A DNA stretch of 12,826 bases from assembly GCA_025464795.1 (NCBI GenBank), contig JAODNB010000326.1, forward strand, positions 1 to 12,826, in the 5' to 3' direction. Position 1 is the first letter of the stretch. Each line of letters opens with the position of its first letter. The translations under genes and the position numbers were made by a program. The notes beneath the pieces were generated by a model. The model did no database searches. It worked only from the letters and a program-made list of their open reading frames with translations, and was not told the origin of the DNA. Positions 1-6,688 of the stretch are shown piece by piece. The DNA is from Frankiales bacterium (GTDB lineage Bacteria; Actinomycetota; Actinomycetes; Mycobacteriales; SCTD01).

Positions 1-259
1 AGCTGCCTCCATGCTCCCGCTCGATGACGTCATAGCTCCCGGGAAGCTCGACCTTCGCGAGCTGCACCGAGTACGCACGGGCCGTGGACCCGCTGAGGGC
101 CTTGATCGTCCCTCCGGCTGCCGAGCCACTGAGCTGGCTCACGCCCCACCACCCGAGAGCGAGCGCAACAAGGCCGCCGCTCGCGACGACCGCGAACAGC
201 AGACCACCCCTGCGAAGAGTCGCCGCCGGAGGGGTCGGCGCGAGCACGGTGTGCGTCAT
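1..259 (-). CDS. Membrane-anchored protein of unknown function, N-terminal part (runs off left edge)
   Basis: An open frame starts at ATG 259 on the minus strand and stays open to base 1, giving 86 residues. It begins MTHTVLAPTPPAATLRRGG: a short proline/threonine-rich cytoplasmic head with a basic RR pair. One hydrophobic segment follows at about residues 19-41 (core FAVVASGGLVALALGWWGV). After it comes a Gly/Ser/Ala linker and a hydrophilic stretch that continues outside the window. The layout (short inside tail, one helix, long outside part) suggests a single-pass exported protein. No lipobox is seen. The upstream sequence CTGAGAGC gives only a weak ribosome site. I do not recognise a family. 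The start is supported by the topology and by lack of a competing frame. Confidence 0.6.
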   Translation of the reverse strand, partial: MTHTVLAPTPPAATLRRGGLLFAVVASGGLVALALGWWGVSQLSGSAAGGTIKALSGSTARAYSVQLAKVELPGSYDVIEREHGGS

Positions 260-289
260 GCTCTCAGCATCGGCAGGTTCGAAGGCGGG

Positions 290-311
290 ACCTGAGTAGC
301 ACTACCTGAGT
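290..311. repeat. Direct repeat ACCTGAGT x2 around an inverted repeat, between divergent genes
   Basis: ACCTGAGT occurs at 290-297 and 304-311, a period of 14 bases. Between and partly within the copies lies the palindrome GTAGCACTAC (296-305). The element lies 31-52 bases upstream of the left-edge gene's start, in the 178-base divergent spacer (260-437). It could be a regulator's binding site for either gene. Nothing else recognisable was seen in this spacer. Confidence 0.3.
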
Positions 312-437
312 CGCGTCCAGGGGGTGCTGTTTGTCCGCGACAGCCGGACGTCCACGTCGGGGGTCGTGCACCTCCATTACCGCCTCCGGCGCTGAACCTG
401 CGTAGCCCGGTCTTGCTCAACGCGAGAGAGTGAGGAC

Positions 438-704
438 GTGACGACCCGTGGTGCGGCCAGGTCCCTGCTCGTGGACCTGCTGTTCCCGGTCGTCGTGATC
501 GCGCTCGTCGTCGGGGTCATCGCGGAGATCCGCGGTCAGAGCTGGAAGGACGCCGCGGGATACGGCATCGGCCTCCTCGCCTTCACCTTCCTGATGGCGC
601 CCCTGCGTGCCTACCGACGGCAGCGCTCCAGGGCTGAGGTCGCACCCGACGAGGAATTTGACCTCGTGCACTACAGGCCTGGGAGCAAGCGACAGACCCA
701 TTAG
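438..704 (+). CDS. Small two-helix membrane protein, unknown function
   Basis: Eighty-eight residues from GTG 438, preceded by a purine-rich stretch (GAGAGAGTGAGG, 424-435) that can serve as ribosome site. After a short basic head there is a hydrophobic helix at about residues 10-28 (LLVDLLFPVVVIALVVGVI), then a polar turn with GQSWKDA. A second, weaker helix lies at about 40-57 (AAGYGIGLLAFTFLMAP). A basic RAYRRQRSR stretch follows and then an acidic, likely cytoplasmic tail. This pattern places both ends inside the cell. The gene ends just before the hairpin at 710-750 and is convergent with the DUF222-HNH gene. No family is recognised. The two helices with correct positive-inside charge and the terminator behind it support a real gene. 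Confidence 0.6.
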   Translation: MTTRGAARSLLVDLLFPVVVIALVVGVIAEIRGQSWKDAAGYGIGLLAFTFLMAPLRAYRRQRSRAEVAPDEEFDLVHYRPGSKRQTH

Positions 705-709
705 GCATG

Positions 710-750
710 CCTGAGTCCCGGACGTGGTGCTGTCTGTCCGGGTTCTCAGG
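710..750. terminator. Bidirectional hairpin terminator between convergent genes
   Basis: CCTGAG-t-CCCGGAC (710-723) pairs with GTCCGGG-tt-CTCAGG (736-750) around a 12-base loop. This gives 13 base pairs with one small internal bulge. It lies 5 bases after the plus-strand stop at 704 and 32 bases from the minus-strand stop at 783, so it can serve both genes. No clear U-run follows, which is common for terminators in GC-rich actinobacteria. Confidence 0.65.
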
Positions 751-782
751 CCTTGGTGCTCGGGTTGTGCGGTGGCGGGGCG

Positions 783-2141
783 TCAGTAGCCCTTGGGTTG
801 TCGGGTGAAGGTCCAGCCGCCGCGGCTGGTCCACTGGTAGTCGCCGCTGGGGAGCTTTTCCACGGTGAAGGCGGCTTGTTTGGCGCGGTGGTGGTGCCGG
901 CACAGGCACTGCAGGTTGTCAGGATGGGTGGCGCCTTGGGGCCAGGGGTTGCGGTGGTCTTTGTCGGTGGCTGCGGCTGGTCGGGTGCAGTGCGGGAAGA
1001 CGCAGGTGCGGTCGCGGGCTTCCAGGAACCTCTGGACGCGGGCCGGGACGCGGTAGCCGGCGACGCCGCGGTTGCTGCATCCGGCGGGGGCGGGGTTGCG
1101 GGCCATCGCCCGCAGCGCGTCCTGGATCGGGTCGGTCAACCCGGCCGGTGCGGGTCGGGCTGCGGAGACCGGGGCGTGCTCCGCGAGGGGCTCGGGGGTG
1201 ACGGGGTCGCTCACCGAGAAGGGGATCCCGTTCTCATCGACGTTCACAGCGGTGAGGTCCAGGGCGTCGTCGAGCAGGTCCCGGGCCGTCGACGGCAGGA
1301 TCGGTCCGAACCCGGGGACCTCCGCGAGCTCGACGTTCCCGCCGGTGGCGGTGCGGTAGGGGATGACGACGTGCGCGTGCCACCCGGCTGCCTCGGTGGT
1401 GCCGGTGAGGAGGTCGACGAGCAGATCGAACTCCCGCTCACCCTTGCTCCGCTCATCACCGGCCTCCCGTGAGCCGAGGGAGGCTTCGAGGGCGGCTTTC
1501 ATGGCGGCGATCGCTTCCAGGGGTCCGCAGGCGTGCAGCACCCCTTGCCCGTCAGCGTCGGGGTAGAAGTCAACCCGACGCTGACTGGTGGCCTTGTCCC
1601 GCCGGGCTTGGGCGGCGGCCCGGTCCACGGTCAGGATCAGCCGCCGGATGACCTTCATCAGCTCACCCGGTGTCTGGCCGGCGAACCGTGCGAGAGCGAT
1701 CAGCACGACGCACTGCCGCTGTTCCAGGGTCAGCTCGACGGTGTCGAGCTCCCGCAGCACCGCGAGGGCGTGCCGCTCGGTGAGGGTCCCGGCGGCGACG
1801 GCCTCCACGAGCCCGGGCAGGGCCGAGACGGCGAGGGCTTCCACAACCAGCCGGGACGCCGTACCGAAGCCGGCTCCGACCGCGAGGGCTACTTCGTCGC
1901 AGGAGAACTCCCGCTGGGCGGCCGGGGCCCGGTTGTAGGCGGCGACGATGGCCCGGACCATCCCGACCCAGGCCTGGTCCTTGAGCTGCTGGAACCGGCC
2001 GATCTCGTCGAGCTCTTCCCGCGGGGTCGCGGTGAACAGCAGCGCATCGGCTCCGCGCAGCGAGGACTCGACCAGCGACGCGAGCTTCTCCGGGGAGAGG
2101 GCAGCCGGGACTGGCCGCTCGTCCCACGGTTCCGTCTCCAC
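783..2141 (-). CDS. DUF222 and HNH endonuclease domain protein (13E12 repeat family)
   Basis: With the GTG 2141 start this is 452 residues. The N-terminal two thirds is a helical DUF222 domain (about residues 30-270). The C-terminal end is an HNH nuclease fold at about 375-425. There CVFPHC (Cys380, Cys385) and CLCRHHHR supply likely zinc ligands, DKDHRNPW holds the catalytic-type His396, and PDNLQ gives the Asn. Such proteins are common, often multicopy, in actinobacteria; DNA cleavage is predicted from the fold only. Start choice: GTG 2180 and ATG 2156 are also in frame, but a promoter with its -10 box at 2148-2153 would start transcription at 2141, so a leaderless GTG start fits best. ATG 2156 would lie within that promoter. 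Pipelines may prefer 2156 or 2180. The gene stands alone, with its own promoter and the hairpin at 710-750 behind it. Confidence 0.9.
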   Translation of the reverse strand: METEPWDERPVPAALSPEKLASLVESSLRGADALLFTATPREELDEIGRFQQLKDQAWVGMVRAIVAAYNRAPAAQREFSCDEVALAVGAGFGTASRLVVEALAVSALPGLVEAVAAGTLTERHALAVLRELDTVELTLEQRQCVVLIALARFAGQTPGELMKVIRRLILTVDRAAAQARRDKATSQRRVDFYPDADGQGVLHACGPLEAIAAMKAALEASLGSREAGDERSKGEREFDLLVDLLTGTTEAAGWHAHVVIPYRTATGGNVELAEVPGFGPILPSTARDLLDDALDLTAVNVDENGIPFSVSDPVTPEPLAEHAPVSAARPAPAGLTDPIQDALRAMARNPAPAGCSNRGVAGYRVPARVQRFLEARDRTCVFPHCTRPAAATDKDHRNPWPQGATHPDNLQCLCRHHHRAKQAAFTVEKLPSGDYQWTSRGGWTFTRQPKGY

Positions 2142-2146
2142 ATGTA

Positions 2147-2158
2147 GAACATACATTC
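2147..2158. promoter_or_regulatory. Probable LexA (SOS) box over the -10 region
   Basis: GAAC-ATAC-ATTC differs from the GAAC-N4-GTTC core of Gram-positive and actinobacterial LexA boxes by one base. It covers the -10 box at 2148-2153, where a bound repressor would block RNA polymerase. Some 13E12-family genes of Mycobacterium tuberculosis are known members of its LexA regulon, which supports the reading. Confidence 0.5.
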
Positions 2159-2170
2159 GTATACCGACAG
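2148..2170 (-). promoter_or_regulatory. RecA-NDp (PafBC-type) DNA-damage promoter of the DUF222-HNH gene
   Basis: On the minus strand CTGTCGGTA (2170-2162) is followed by exactly 8 bases and then TATGTT (2153-2148). The published mycobacterial RecA-NDp motif is TTGTCRGTG-N8-TANNNT. Seven of nine upstream positions, the spacing, and all three fixed -10 positions match. Six bases after the -10 box lies GTG 2141, where transcription should start. PafBC activation is inferred from the motif only. Confidence 0.6.
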
Positions 2171-2222
2171 AAAGCAACACCCTCTAGCCAATACTTCCGG
2201 CGAAATCAGAGGCCTTCAGGGA

Positions 2223-3023
2223 TCAGCGCGAGCGCACGCTCTCGAGTGGGAGCACCTGGCCCCGGGCGACAGGGGTGACCCCAGGGAGCTTGCGTCGCTC
2301 GACCTCGGCGAGGAAGTCGGCGAGGGGGCTCTTGAACACCGTGTAGTCGTCGTAGTGGATCGGCACCGTCATCCGCGGCGTCACGATCTCCAGCAGGTCG
2401 GCGCCCTGCTGCGCGTCCATGGTCACGAGCAGACCCAGCACCCGTGTTCCGCCCAGGTGCCACAGCCCGAGGTCAAGGTCGGGGTGACGCCGCGGGACCT
2501 CACGCAGGTCGTCGTGAACCATGGTGTCGCCGGTGATGTAGACGGACAGCAGCCCGTCCGGGGCGTTGAAGTCGAGGACGCTCCCCATGACCTGCGGGAG
2601 GAGCGCTGCGATAGCGGGGTGGCTGTGGTGACGGCCCGGCGCAGCGGTGATTCGCAACGTCGTGTCCCCCTTGGCGATCTCGTGACTGCCCCAGGTCTCA
2701 AGGGCGACGGCGTTCACGAAGCCCCACTTCCGCAGCCGGCGGGCTGCCTGCCTCGTCGTGATGATGGGCAGGTCTTTCGACAGCCCTGCCTTCGCGACCC
2801 GGTCGAAGTGGTCCCCGTGCAGGTGCGACAGGACGACAGCATCGATCGGCGGCAGCTGCTCGATCTTCAGCGCGGGCTCGGTGAGCCGGCGGCTGAACAG
2901 CCCGTGGTGCAGGTACGCCAGATCACCGAGGTGCAGGAAGTTCGGGTCGGTCAGAACGGTGATGCCGCCGTACTGCAGGACTGTTGTCGCGGTGCCGACG
3001 AACGTCAGGTGATGGTTGGCCAT
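2223..3023 (-). CDS. Metallo-beta-lactamase-fold hydrolase, UlaG / NAPE-PLD-like
   Basis: A 266-residue protein from ATG 3023 with the fold's hallmark HLHGDH (His67, His69, Asp71, His72). Further candidate metal ligands lie around GRHHSH (131-135), GD at 165-166, and PIHYDDY (His223). The early TDPNF and the late VTMDAQQG and PIHYDDY-type strings resemble the UlaG-like / N-acylphosphatidylethanolamine phospholipase D-like branch. These are usually phosphodiesterase or lactonase type enzymes with two metal ions; the substrate here is unknown. There is no signal peptide, so it is cytoplasmic. It follows the lipoprotein gene by 28 bases and is probably the last gene of the polyprenyl synthase - map - lipoprotein run. 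AGGGGCGG, a few bases before ATG, is the likely ribosome site. Confidence 0.85.
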   Translation of the reverse strand: MANHHLTFVGTATTVLQYGGITVLTDPNFLHLGDLAYLHHGLFSRRLTEPALKIEQLPPIDAVVLSHLHGDHFDRVAKAGLSKDLPIITTRQAARRLRKWGFVNAVALETWGSHEIAKGDTTLRITAAPGRHHSHPAIAALLPQVMGSVLDFNAPDGLLSVYITGDTMVHDDLREVPRRHPDLDLGLWHLGGTRVLGLLVTMDAQQGADLLEIVTPRMTVPIHYDDYTVFKSPLADFLAEVERRKLPGVTPVARGQVLPLESVRSR

Positions 3024-3051
3024 GGGCCGCCCCTACCCAGCGGTCTCCGAC

Positions 3052-3651
3052 TCAGGCGGAGCGAACGCCTTCGAGCAGAACAGCTGCGTCAGCCTGCTGT
3101 GACGCCCACTGAGTCCCGTCCGGTACGAGCACCACGGCGAGCAGCGGCACCTGGTCGATGTCCACCCCGAGCACCCGCAAGTGCCCCGCAGGGAACGCGT
3201 CGAGAGCGAGCGTGCCGCTCGGGCTGGCGACCACCTGGCCGCTGCCGCCGACCTCCTCGAACCCGGTCGCCGGCAGGCCTGCCAGCGTGCCGGTCGCGGC
3301 CGTCACCGCGCCCTTGGCAGCCTTCTTCAGCGCCGCCAGGGTCGTGGCCACGGTATCGCCGAGAGGGGTGATGAGCGCCACGACCACTGACGGTGCGTCG
3401 TGAGCCGGATCGGGCTTGCTCAGGTCGAAGGCGTCGTCCCCCCGGTGGGTGCTCGACCAGCCCGAGGGGACGGTGAGCGCCAGGGGTGGGACAAAGCCAT
3501 CCGGGCTCAGGTAGCTGCCCGACAGCGGCAGATCGCTCTTGCCCGCCGGGAGCACCACCGCGCTCGGGGTCGAAGGCGGAGCAGAGCTGGGTACGGAGGA
3601 GCTGCCGCAACCAGCAAGCAGAGCGACGAGGAGCGCTGCCGTGCGGCGCAT
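3052..3651 (-). CDS. Putative lipoprotein, unknown function
   Basis: A 199-residue protein. The frame is open further upstream into map, but the true start is ATG 3651, because it directly gives a lipoprotein signal: MRRT, a hydrophobic run, then the lipobox L12-A13-G14-Cys15. A Ser/Pro-rich linker follows (SSSVPSSAPPSTPSA). The mature part contains LTVPSGWSSTHRGDDAFDLSKPD, split here as LTVPSGWSSTH then RGDDAFDLSKP, a string that resembles small actinobacterial surface lipoproteins that bind or sense something unknown. The ATG shares one base with the TGA of map (TGATG), so translation is probably coupled. A link with methionine removal is not implied. The protein should be anchored on the outer face of the cell membrane. 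Confidence 0.8.
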   Translation of the reverse strand: MRRTAALLVALLAGCGSSSVPSSAPPSTPSAVVLPAGKSDLPLSGSYLSPDGFVPPLALTVPSGWSSTHRGDDAFDLSKPDPAHDAPSVVVALITPLGDTVATTLAALKKAAKGAVTAATGTLAGLPATGFEEVGGSGQVVASPSGTLALDAFPAGHLRVLGVDIDQVPLLAVVLVPDGTQWASQQADAAVLLEGVRSA

Positions 3652-4649
3652 CAGACCTGAGTGAGGATCTCGGCGCCGGTCTCGGTGACGACCAGGGTGT
3701 GCTCGAACTGAGCAGTGCGGCTGCGGTCGACGGTGACGGCCGTCCAGCCGTCGTCCCACATCTCGTGGTGCCAGTCGCCGATCGTGATCATCGGCTCGAT
3801 CGTGAAGGTCATCCCGGGCAGCAGCTCGGTCCGGGCCGACGGGTTGTCGTAGTGGTAGACCTGCGGGTCGCTGTGGAAGGCCCGACCGATGCCGTGGCCG
3901 ACGAAGGCCCGGACGACGCCGTACCCCTCGCCCTCGGCGTAGGTCTGGATCGCCTTACCGATGTCCCGGACCCGCCCGCCGGGCTTGACCGCAGCGATGC
4001 CGCGCACCAGGCACTCACGCGTGACCTCGACGAGCCTGCGCGACTCCTCGTCGACCTCACCGACCAGGAACGTCGCGTTGGTGTCGCCGTGGACCCCGTC
4101 GAGGTAGATCGTCACGTCGAGGTTGACGATGTCGCCGTCCTTGAGGACGGTGCTGTCGGGGATGCCGTGGCAGATGACCTCGTTGACACTGGTGCACAGC
4201 GACTTGGGAAAGCCGTTGTAACCCAGCGGCGAGGGATAGCCGCCGCGCCGGATGCACTCCGCATGAGCGATCGCGTCGAGCTCGTCAGTCGTGACGCCCG
4301 GCCGCACCGCAGCGCCGACCGCCTGCAGCACTTCGGCGGCGGCCTTGCCGGCGACCCGCATCTTGGCGAGGGTCTCGGCGTCCTTGGGAGCGGCGCTCTC
4401 GCGGACGCCGGGCCGGCCCTGCGGGTCGTTCGCGTACGGCGGCCGCGCGATCTCCGGGGGCACCTCACGACGCGGGCTCTGCTTGCCGGGCTTGACGTAC
4501 CGCTCCGCGAGCCGGGCCTGCTCCTCACGCCGCGCCTGCTCGTTCGCGACACGGTCCGGGTTGAGGTCGGCGATCCGGTGGCAGCGCTTGTACTTGCGCC
4601 CGCTGCCGCAGTGGCAGAGGTCGTTCGCGGAGAGGGTGGGGGCGCTCAT
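3651..4649 (-). CDS. map: Methionine aminopeptidase type I with N-terminal SEC-C motif
   Basis: A 332-residue cytoplasmic enzyme that removes the start methionine from new proteins. The five metal ligands are visible: Asp178 (NLDVT), Asp189 (HGDTNATF), His252 (GHGIGRAFH), Glu285 (TIEP) and Glu316 (QFEH). Their spacings (11, 63, 33, 31) equal those of the E. coli enzyme. CHGIPD at 160-165 holds the substrate-side His. The first 24 residues form a SEC-C type zinc motif (Cys12, Cys14, Cys23, His24 in LCHCGSGRKYKRCH). A charged linker follows; such extensions are thought to help ribosome docking. ATG 4649 is fixed by the SEC-C motif. It starts 21 bases after the polyprenyl synthase stop, so co-transcription is likely. 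TACGCT sits 9 bases upstream, so a separate promoter is possible. Actinobacteria often have a second map. Confidence 0.95.
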   Translation of the reverse strand: MSAPTLSANDLCHCGSGRKYKRCHRIADLNPDRVANEQARREEQARLAERYVKPGKQSPRREVPPEIARPPYANDPQGRPGVRESAAPKDAETLAKMRVAGKAAAEVLQAVGAAVRPGVTTDELDAIAHAECIRRGGYPSPLGYNGFPKSLCTSVNEVICHGIPDSTVLKDGDIVNLDVTIYLDGVHGDTNATFLVGEVDEESRRLVEVTRECLVRGIAAVKPGGRVRDIGKAIQTYAEGEGYGVVRAFVGHGIGRAFHSDPQVYHYDNPSARTELLPGMTFTIEPMITIGDWHHEMWDDGWTAVTVDRSRTAQFEHTLVVTETGAEILTQV

Positions 4650-4670
4650 GATGGTTCCAGCGTACGACGC

Positions 4671-5723
4671 CTATCCGGACCGCGCCGTCGCTTCGACCGC
4701 GAGCTCGCGCAGGACCTCCGCCGCCGCACCGCTCAGGGGCGCGCCGTCCAAGGCGGCGAGGGCCTCCTCGGTACGGGTCGCGATGAGCTCCTCGACCCGG
4801 TCCACGGCTCCGGTCTCCAGCAGGACGGCCTGAAGGGCAGTGACCCCGGTGGCGTCGAGTCCGGGATGGCCGAGCAGGTCCCGTACCACCTGCTCCTGGC
4901 TCGCGGTCGCCTTCTCGAGGGCGAGAGCGACCATCACGGTGCGCTTGCCCTCCCGCAGGTCGTCGCCTGCGGGCTTGCCGGTCACCGAGGGGTCGCCGAA
5001 CACACCGAGCACGTCGTCGCGCAGCTGGAACGCCTCGCCGAGCGGCATGCCGAAAGCGGTGTACGAGGCCAGCACCTCCACCGAGGCGCCCGCAAGGGCA
5101 GCACCGAGGTGCAGCGGCTCGACGATCGTGTACTTCGCAGACTTGAAGCGGGCGACCCGAAGCGCCGACTCCACCGTGCCGTCCCCGCGGACCTGCTCGA
5201 GCAGGTCGAGGTACTGCCCTCCCATCAGCTCCGCACGCATCGTGGCGAAGACCGCGAGGGCCGCCGGGTTGGCGAGGCCGCTGCTCATGAGCATCTCGTC
5301 TGACCAGGCCAGGCACAGGTCGCCGAGCAGGATCGCGGCACCCGCACCGAACGCGTTGGCGCTGCCGTTCCACGATGACGCGCCGTGCAGCGCGGCGAAG
5401 CGGGTGTGCACGGCCGGCTTGCCGCGTCGGGTGTCGCTGCCGTCCATGACGTCGTCGTGGATGATCGCGCAGGCCTGGAAGAGCTCGAGGGCTGCTGCAG
5501 CCACGACCAGGGCCTCGGAGTCCTCCCCACCGGCGCCGAGGTGGCCCCAGAAGCAGAAGCCCGGACGCAGTCGCTTGCCCCCGGACAGCAGCTCCTCGAG
5601 GGCGTCGCTCATCGGCGCGAGCTCCCCGCCCATCGCCTCGAAGCGCGGTCGGCGGACAGCCAGGAACGCGTCCAGCGCCTCCTGCACCCGCTGCCGGAGG
5701 TCGCAGCGGTCGAGGGCGGCCAT
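4671..5723 (-). CDS. Polyprenyl (probably geranylgeranyl) diphosphate synthase, IdsA-like
   Basis: A 350-residue trans-prenyltransferase that condenses isopentenyl diphosphate with allylic diphosphates. Motifs in order: GGKRLRP (48-54), first aspartate-rich DDVMD (90-94) followed by RR (99-100), GGQYLD (168-173), FQLRDDVLGVFGDP with the second motif (Asp236, Asp237), and lysines at 250 and 260. The residues just before the first motif are small (Cys85, Ala86) rather than aromatic. This speaks for a product of C20 or longer. The frame is open well beyond the start, but ATG 5723 is chosen because upstream residues belong to antisense of metF. The divergent metF neighbour matches the idsA2 / MTHFR pair recalled for M. 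tuberculosis. It may feed the carotenoid operon downstream in the window; this is inference. Confidence 0.92.
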   Translation of the reverse strand: MAALDRCDLRQRVQEALDAFLAVRRPRFEAMGGELAPMSDALEELLSGGKRLRPGFCFWGHLGAGGEDSEALVVAAAALELFQACAIIHDDVMDGSDTRRGKPAVHTRFAALHGASSWNGSANAFGAGAAILLGDLCLAWSDEMLMSSGLANPAALAVFATMRAELMGGQYLDLLEQVRGDGTVESALRVARFKSAKYTIVEPLHLGAALAGASVEVLASYTAFGMPLGEAFQLRDDVLGVFGDPSVTGKPAGDDLREGKRTVMVALALEKATASQEQVVRDLLGHPGLDATGVTALQAVLLETGAVDRVEELIATRTEEALAALDGAPLSGAAAEVLRELAVEATARSG

Positions 5724-5730
5724 GCCTGTG

Positions 5731-5740
5731 ACAGTAGCCT
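5731..5740. promoter_or_regulatory. Overlapping divergent -10 boxes of the polyprenyl synthase and metF
   Basis: Only 24 bases separate the two start codons. Read rightwards, TAGCCT (5735-5740) lies 7 bases before ATG 5748. Read leftwards, TACTGT (5736-5731) lies 7 bases before ATG 5723. The boxes share two bases. Neither gene has a convincing ribosome site at a proper distance, so both are likely leaderless. No -35 consensus was seen on either side. Confidence 0.5.
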
Positions 5741-5747
5741 TCAGCTC

Positions 5748-6632
5748 ATGTCCACCCGCACGATCTCGGAGCTGCTCGCCACCGGCGAGCGGCTGTTCTC
5801 GTTCGAGTTCTTCCCCGCTAAGACCGAGGAGGGCGAGCGGCTGCTCTGGCAGGCGATCCGCGAGCTCGAGTCGCTGCAGCCGCACTACGTGTCGGTGACC
5901 TACGGCGCGGGCGGCTCGACCCGGGCCACGACCGTGGCCATGACCGAGCGGATCGCGAGCGAGACCACGCTCACGCCGCTCGGTCACCTGACGGCGGTGG
6001 ACCACTCGGTGGCGGAGCTCCGCAACATCGTCGGGCAGTACGCCGCGGCCGGCGTCCGCAACGTGCTGGCGCTGCGCGGGGACCCGCCCGGCGACCCGCA
6101 GGGCGAGTGGCGCAAGCACCCCGAGGGCTTCGAGTACGCCTCGGAGCTGGTCGCCCTCGTCAAGGAGAGCGGTGACTTCTCGGTCGGGGTCGCGGCCTTC
6201 CCGGACAAGCACCCGCGGTCGCCCGACCTGGACTACGACGTGGACTTCTTCGTCCGCAAGTGCCGTGCGGGCGCGGACTTCGCCATCACCCAGTTCTTCT
6301 TCGGCGTGGACGACTACCTGCGGCTTCGGGACCGGGTCGCCGCCGCCGGCTGTGACGTGCCGATCATCCCGGGGATCATGCCGGTGACCAACGTCGCGAG
6401 CATCGAACGGATGGCGCAGCTGTCCGGTGCGGCTCTCCCGACGACGCTGACCGACCGGCTGCATGCCGTCGCCGACGACCCGCTCGCCGTCCGCGAGGTC
6501 GGGGTCGAGGTCGCGACCGAGCTGTCGGACAGGCTGCTGGCCGAAGGCGCCCCGGGCCTGCACTTCATCACGCTCAACCGCTCCACGGCGACGCGTGAGA
6601 TCTGGGACCGGCTCGGCCTCACCACGAGCTGA
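5748..6632 (+). CDS. metF: Methylenetetrahydrofolate reductase (MetF)
   Basis: A 294-residue flavoprotein, close to the 296 residues of E. coli MetF. It reduces methylene-tetrahydrofolate to methyl-tetrahydrofolate, the methyl donor for methionine synthesis. FEFFPAK holds Glu20 and LALRGDPP holds Asp112, at the same distance apart as the E. coli catalytic Glu28 and flavin-site Asp120. VTYGAGGSTR, VGVAAFPDKHPRS and FAITQFFF are further family blocks. The open frame continues upstream, but ATG 5748 gives the normal N-terminus and sits 7 bases after a -10 box. This is the canonical MetF type, unlike the divergent reductase described in mycobacteria. The product-level link to the neighbouring methionine aminopeptidase is only thematic. 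Confidence 0.95.
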   Translation: MSTRTISELLATGERLFSFEFFPAKTEEGERLLWQAIRELESLQPHYVSVTYGAGGSTRATTVAMTERIASETTLTPLGHLTAVDHSVAELRNIVGQYAAAGVRNVLALRGDPPGDPQGEWRKHPEGFEYASELVALVKESGDFSVGVAAFPDKHPRSPDLDYDVDFFVRKCRAGADFAITQFFFGVDDYLRLRDRVAAAGCDVPIIPGIMPVTNVASIERMAQLSGAALPTTLTDRLHAVADDPLAVREVGVEVATELSDRLLAEGAPGLHFITLNRSTATREIWDRLGLTTS

Positions 6633-6658
6633 ACCACGAGGCGCTTCGGTGCGTCTTA

Positions 6659-6683
6659 CCTCCACGAGCCGCTTCCGTGGAGG
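6659..6683 (+). promoter_or_regulatory. Hairpin that buries the ribosome site of the SIMPL gene
   Basis: CCTCCACG (6659-6666) pairs perfectly with CGTGGAGG (6676-6683) around a 9-base loop. The 3' arm contains GGAGG (6679-6683), the ribosome site of ATG 6689. It may be a terminator for metF or a translation switch. A smaller hairpin with a CTTCGG (UUCG-type) loop lies just before it at 6641-6652. Confidence 0.45.
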
Positions 6684-6688
6684 ACCAG

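Noticed and set aside
753..1472. Plus-strand glycine-rich open frame of 239 residues opposite DUF222-HNH
   Set aside because: Antisense to the HNH end of a clear gene; low-complexity composition without motifs.
1533..2147. Plus-strand open frame of 204 residues opposite DUF222
   Set aside because: Antisense shadow of the DUF222 domain; ends within that gene's promoter.
783..2180. DUF222-HNH gene as part of a mobile element
   Set aside because: No flanking repeats, transposase, integrase or attachment site were seen, and the gene has the same codon character as its neighbours.
3486..5303. Plus-strand open frame of 605 residues
   Set aside because: It runs antisense through the lipoprotein, map and polyprenyl synthase genes, whose motifs are certain. 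Its composition (Asp, Arg, Val, Gly-rich without motifs) is typical of GC-rich antisense frames.
5724..6665. N-terminal extension of the polyprenyl synthase to 664 residues
   Set aside because: The extra part is antisense to metF, arginine-rich and without motifs; ATG 5723 gives the family's normal length.
6677..6688. GTG start four codons upstream in the SIMPL gene
   Set aside because: The GTG overlaps the GGAGG ribosome site that serves ATG 6689, and has no ribosome site of its own.
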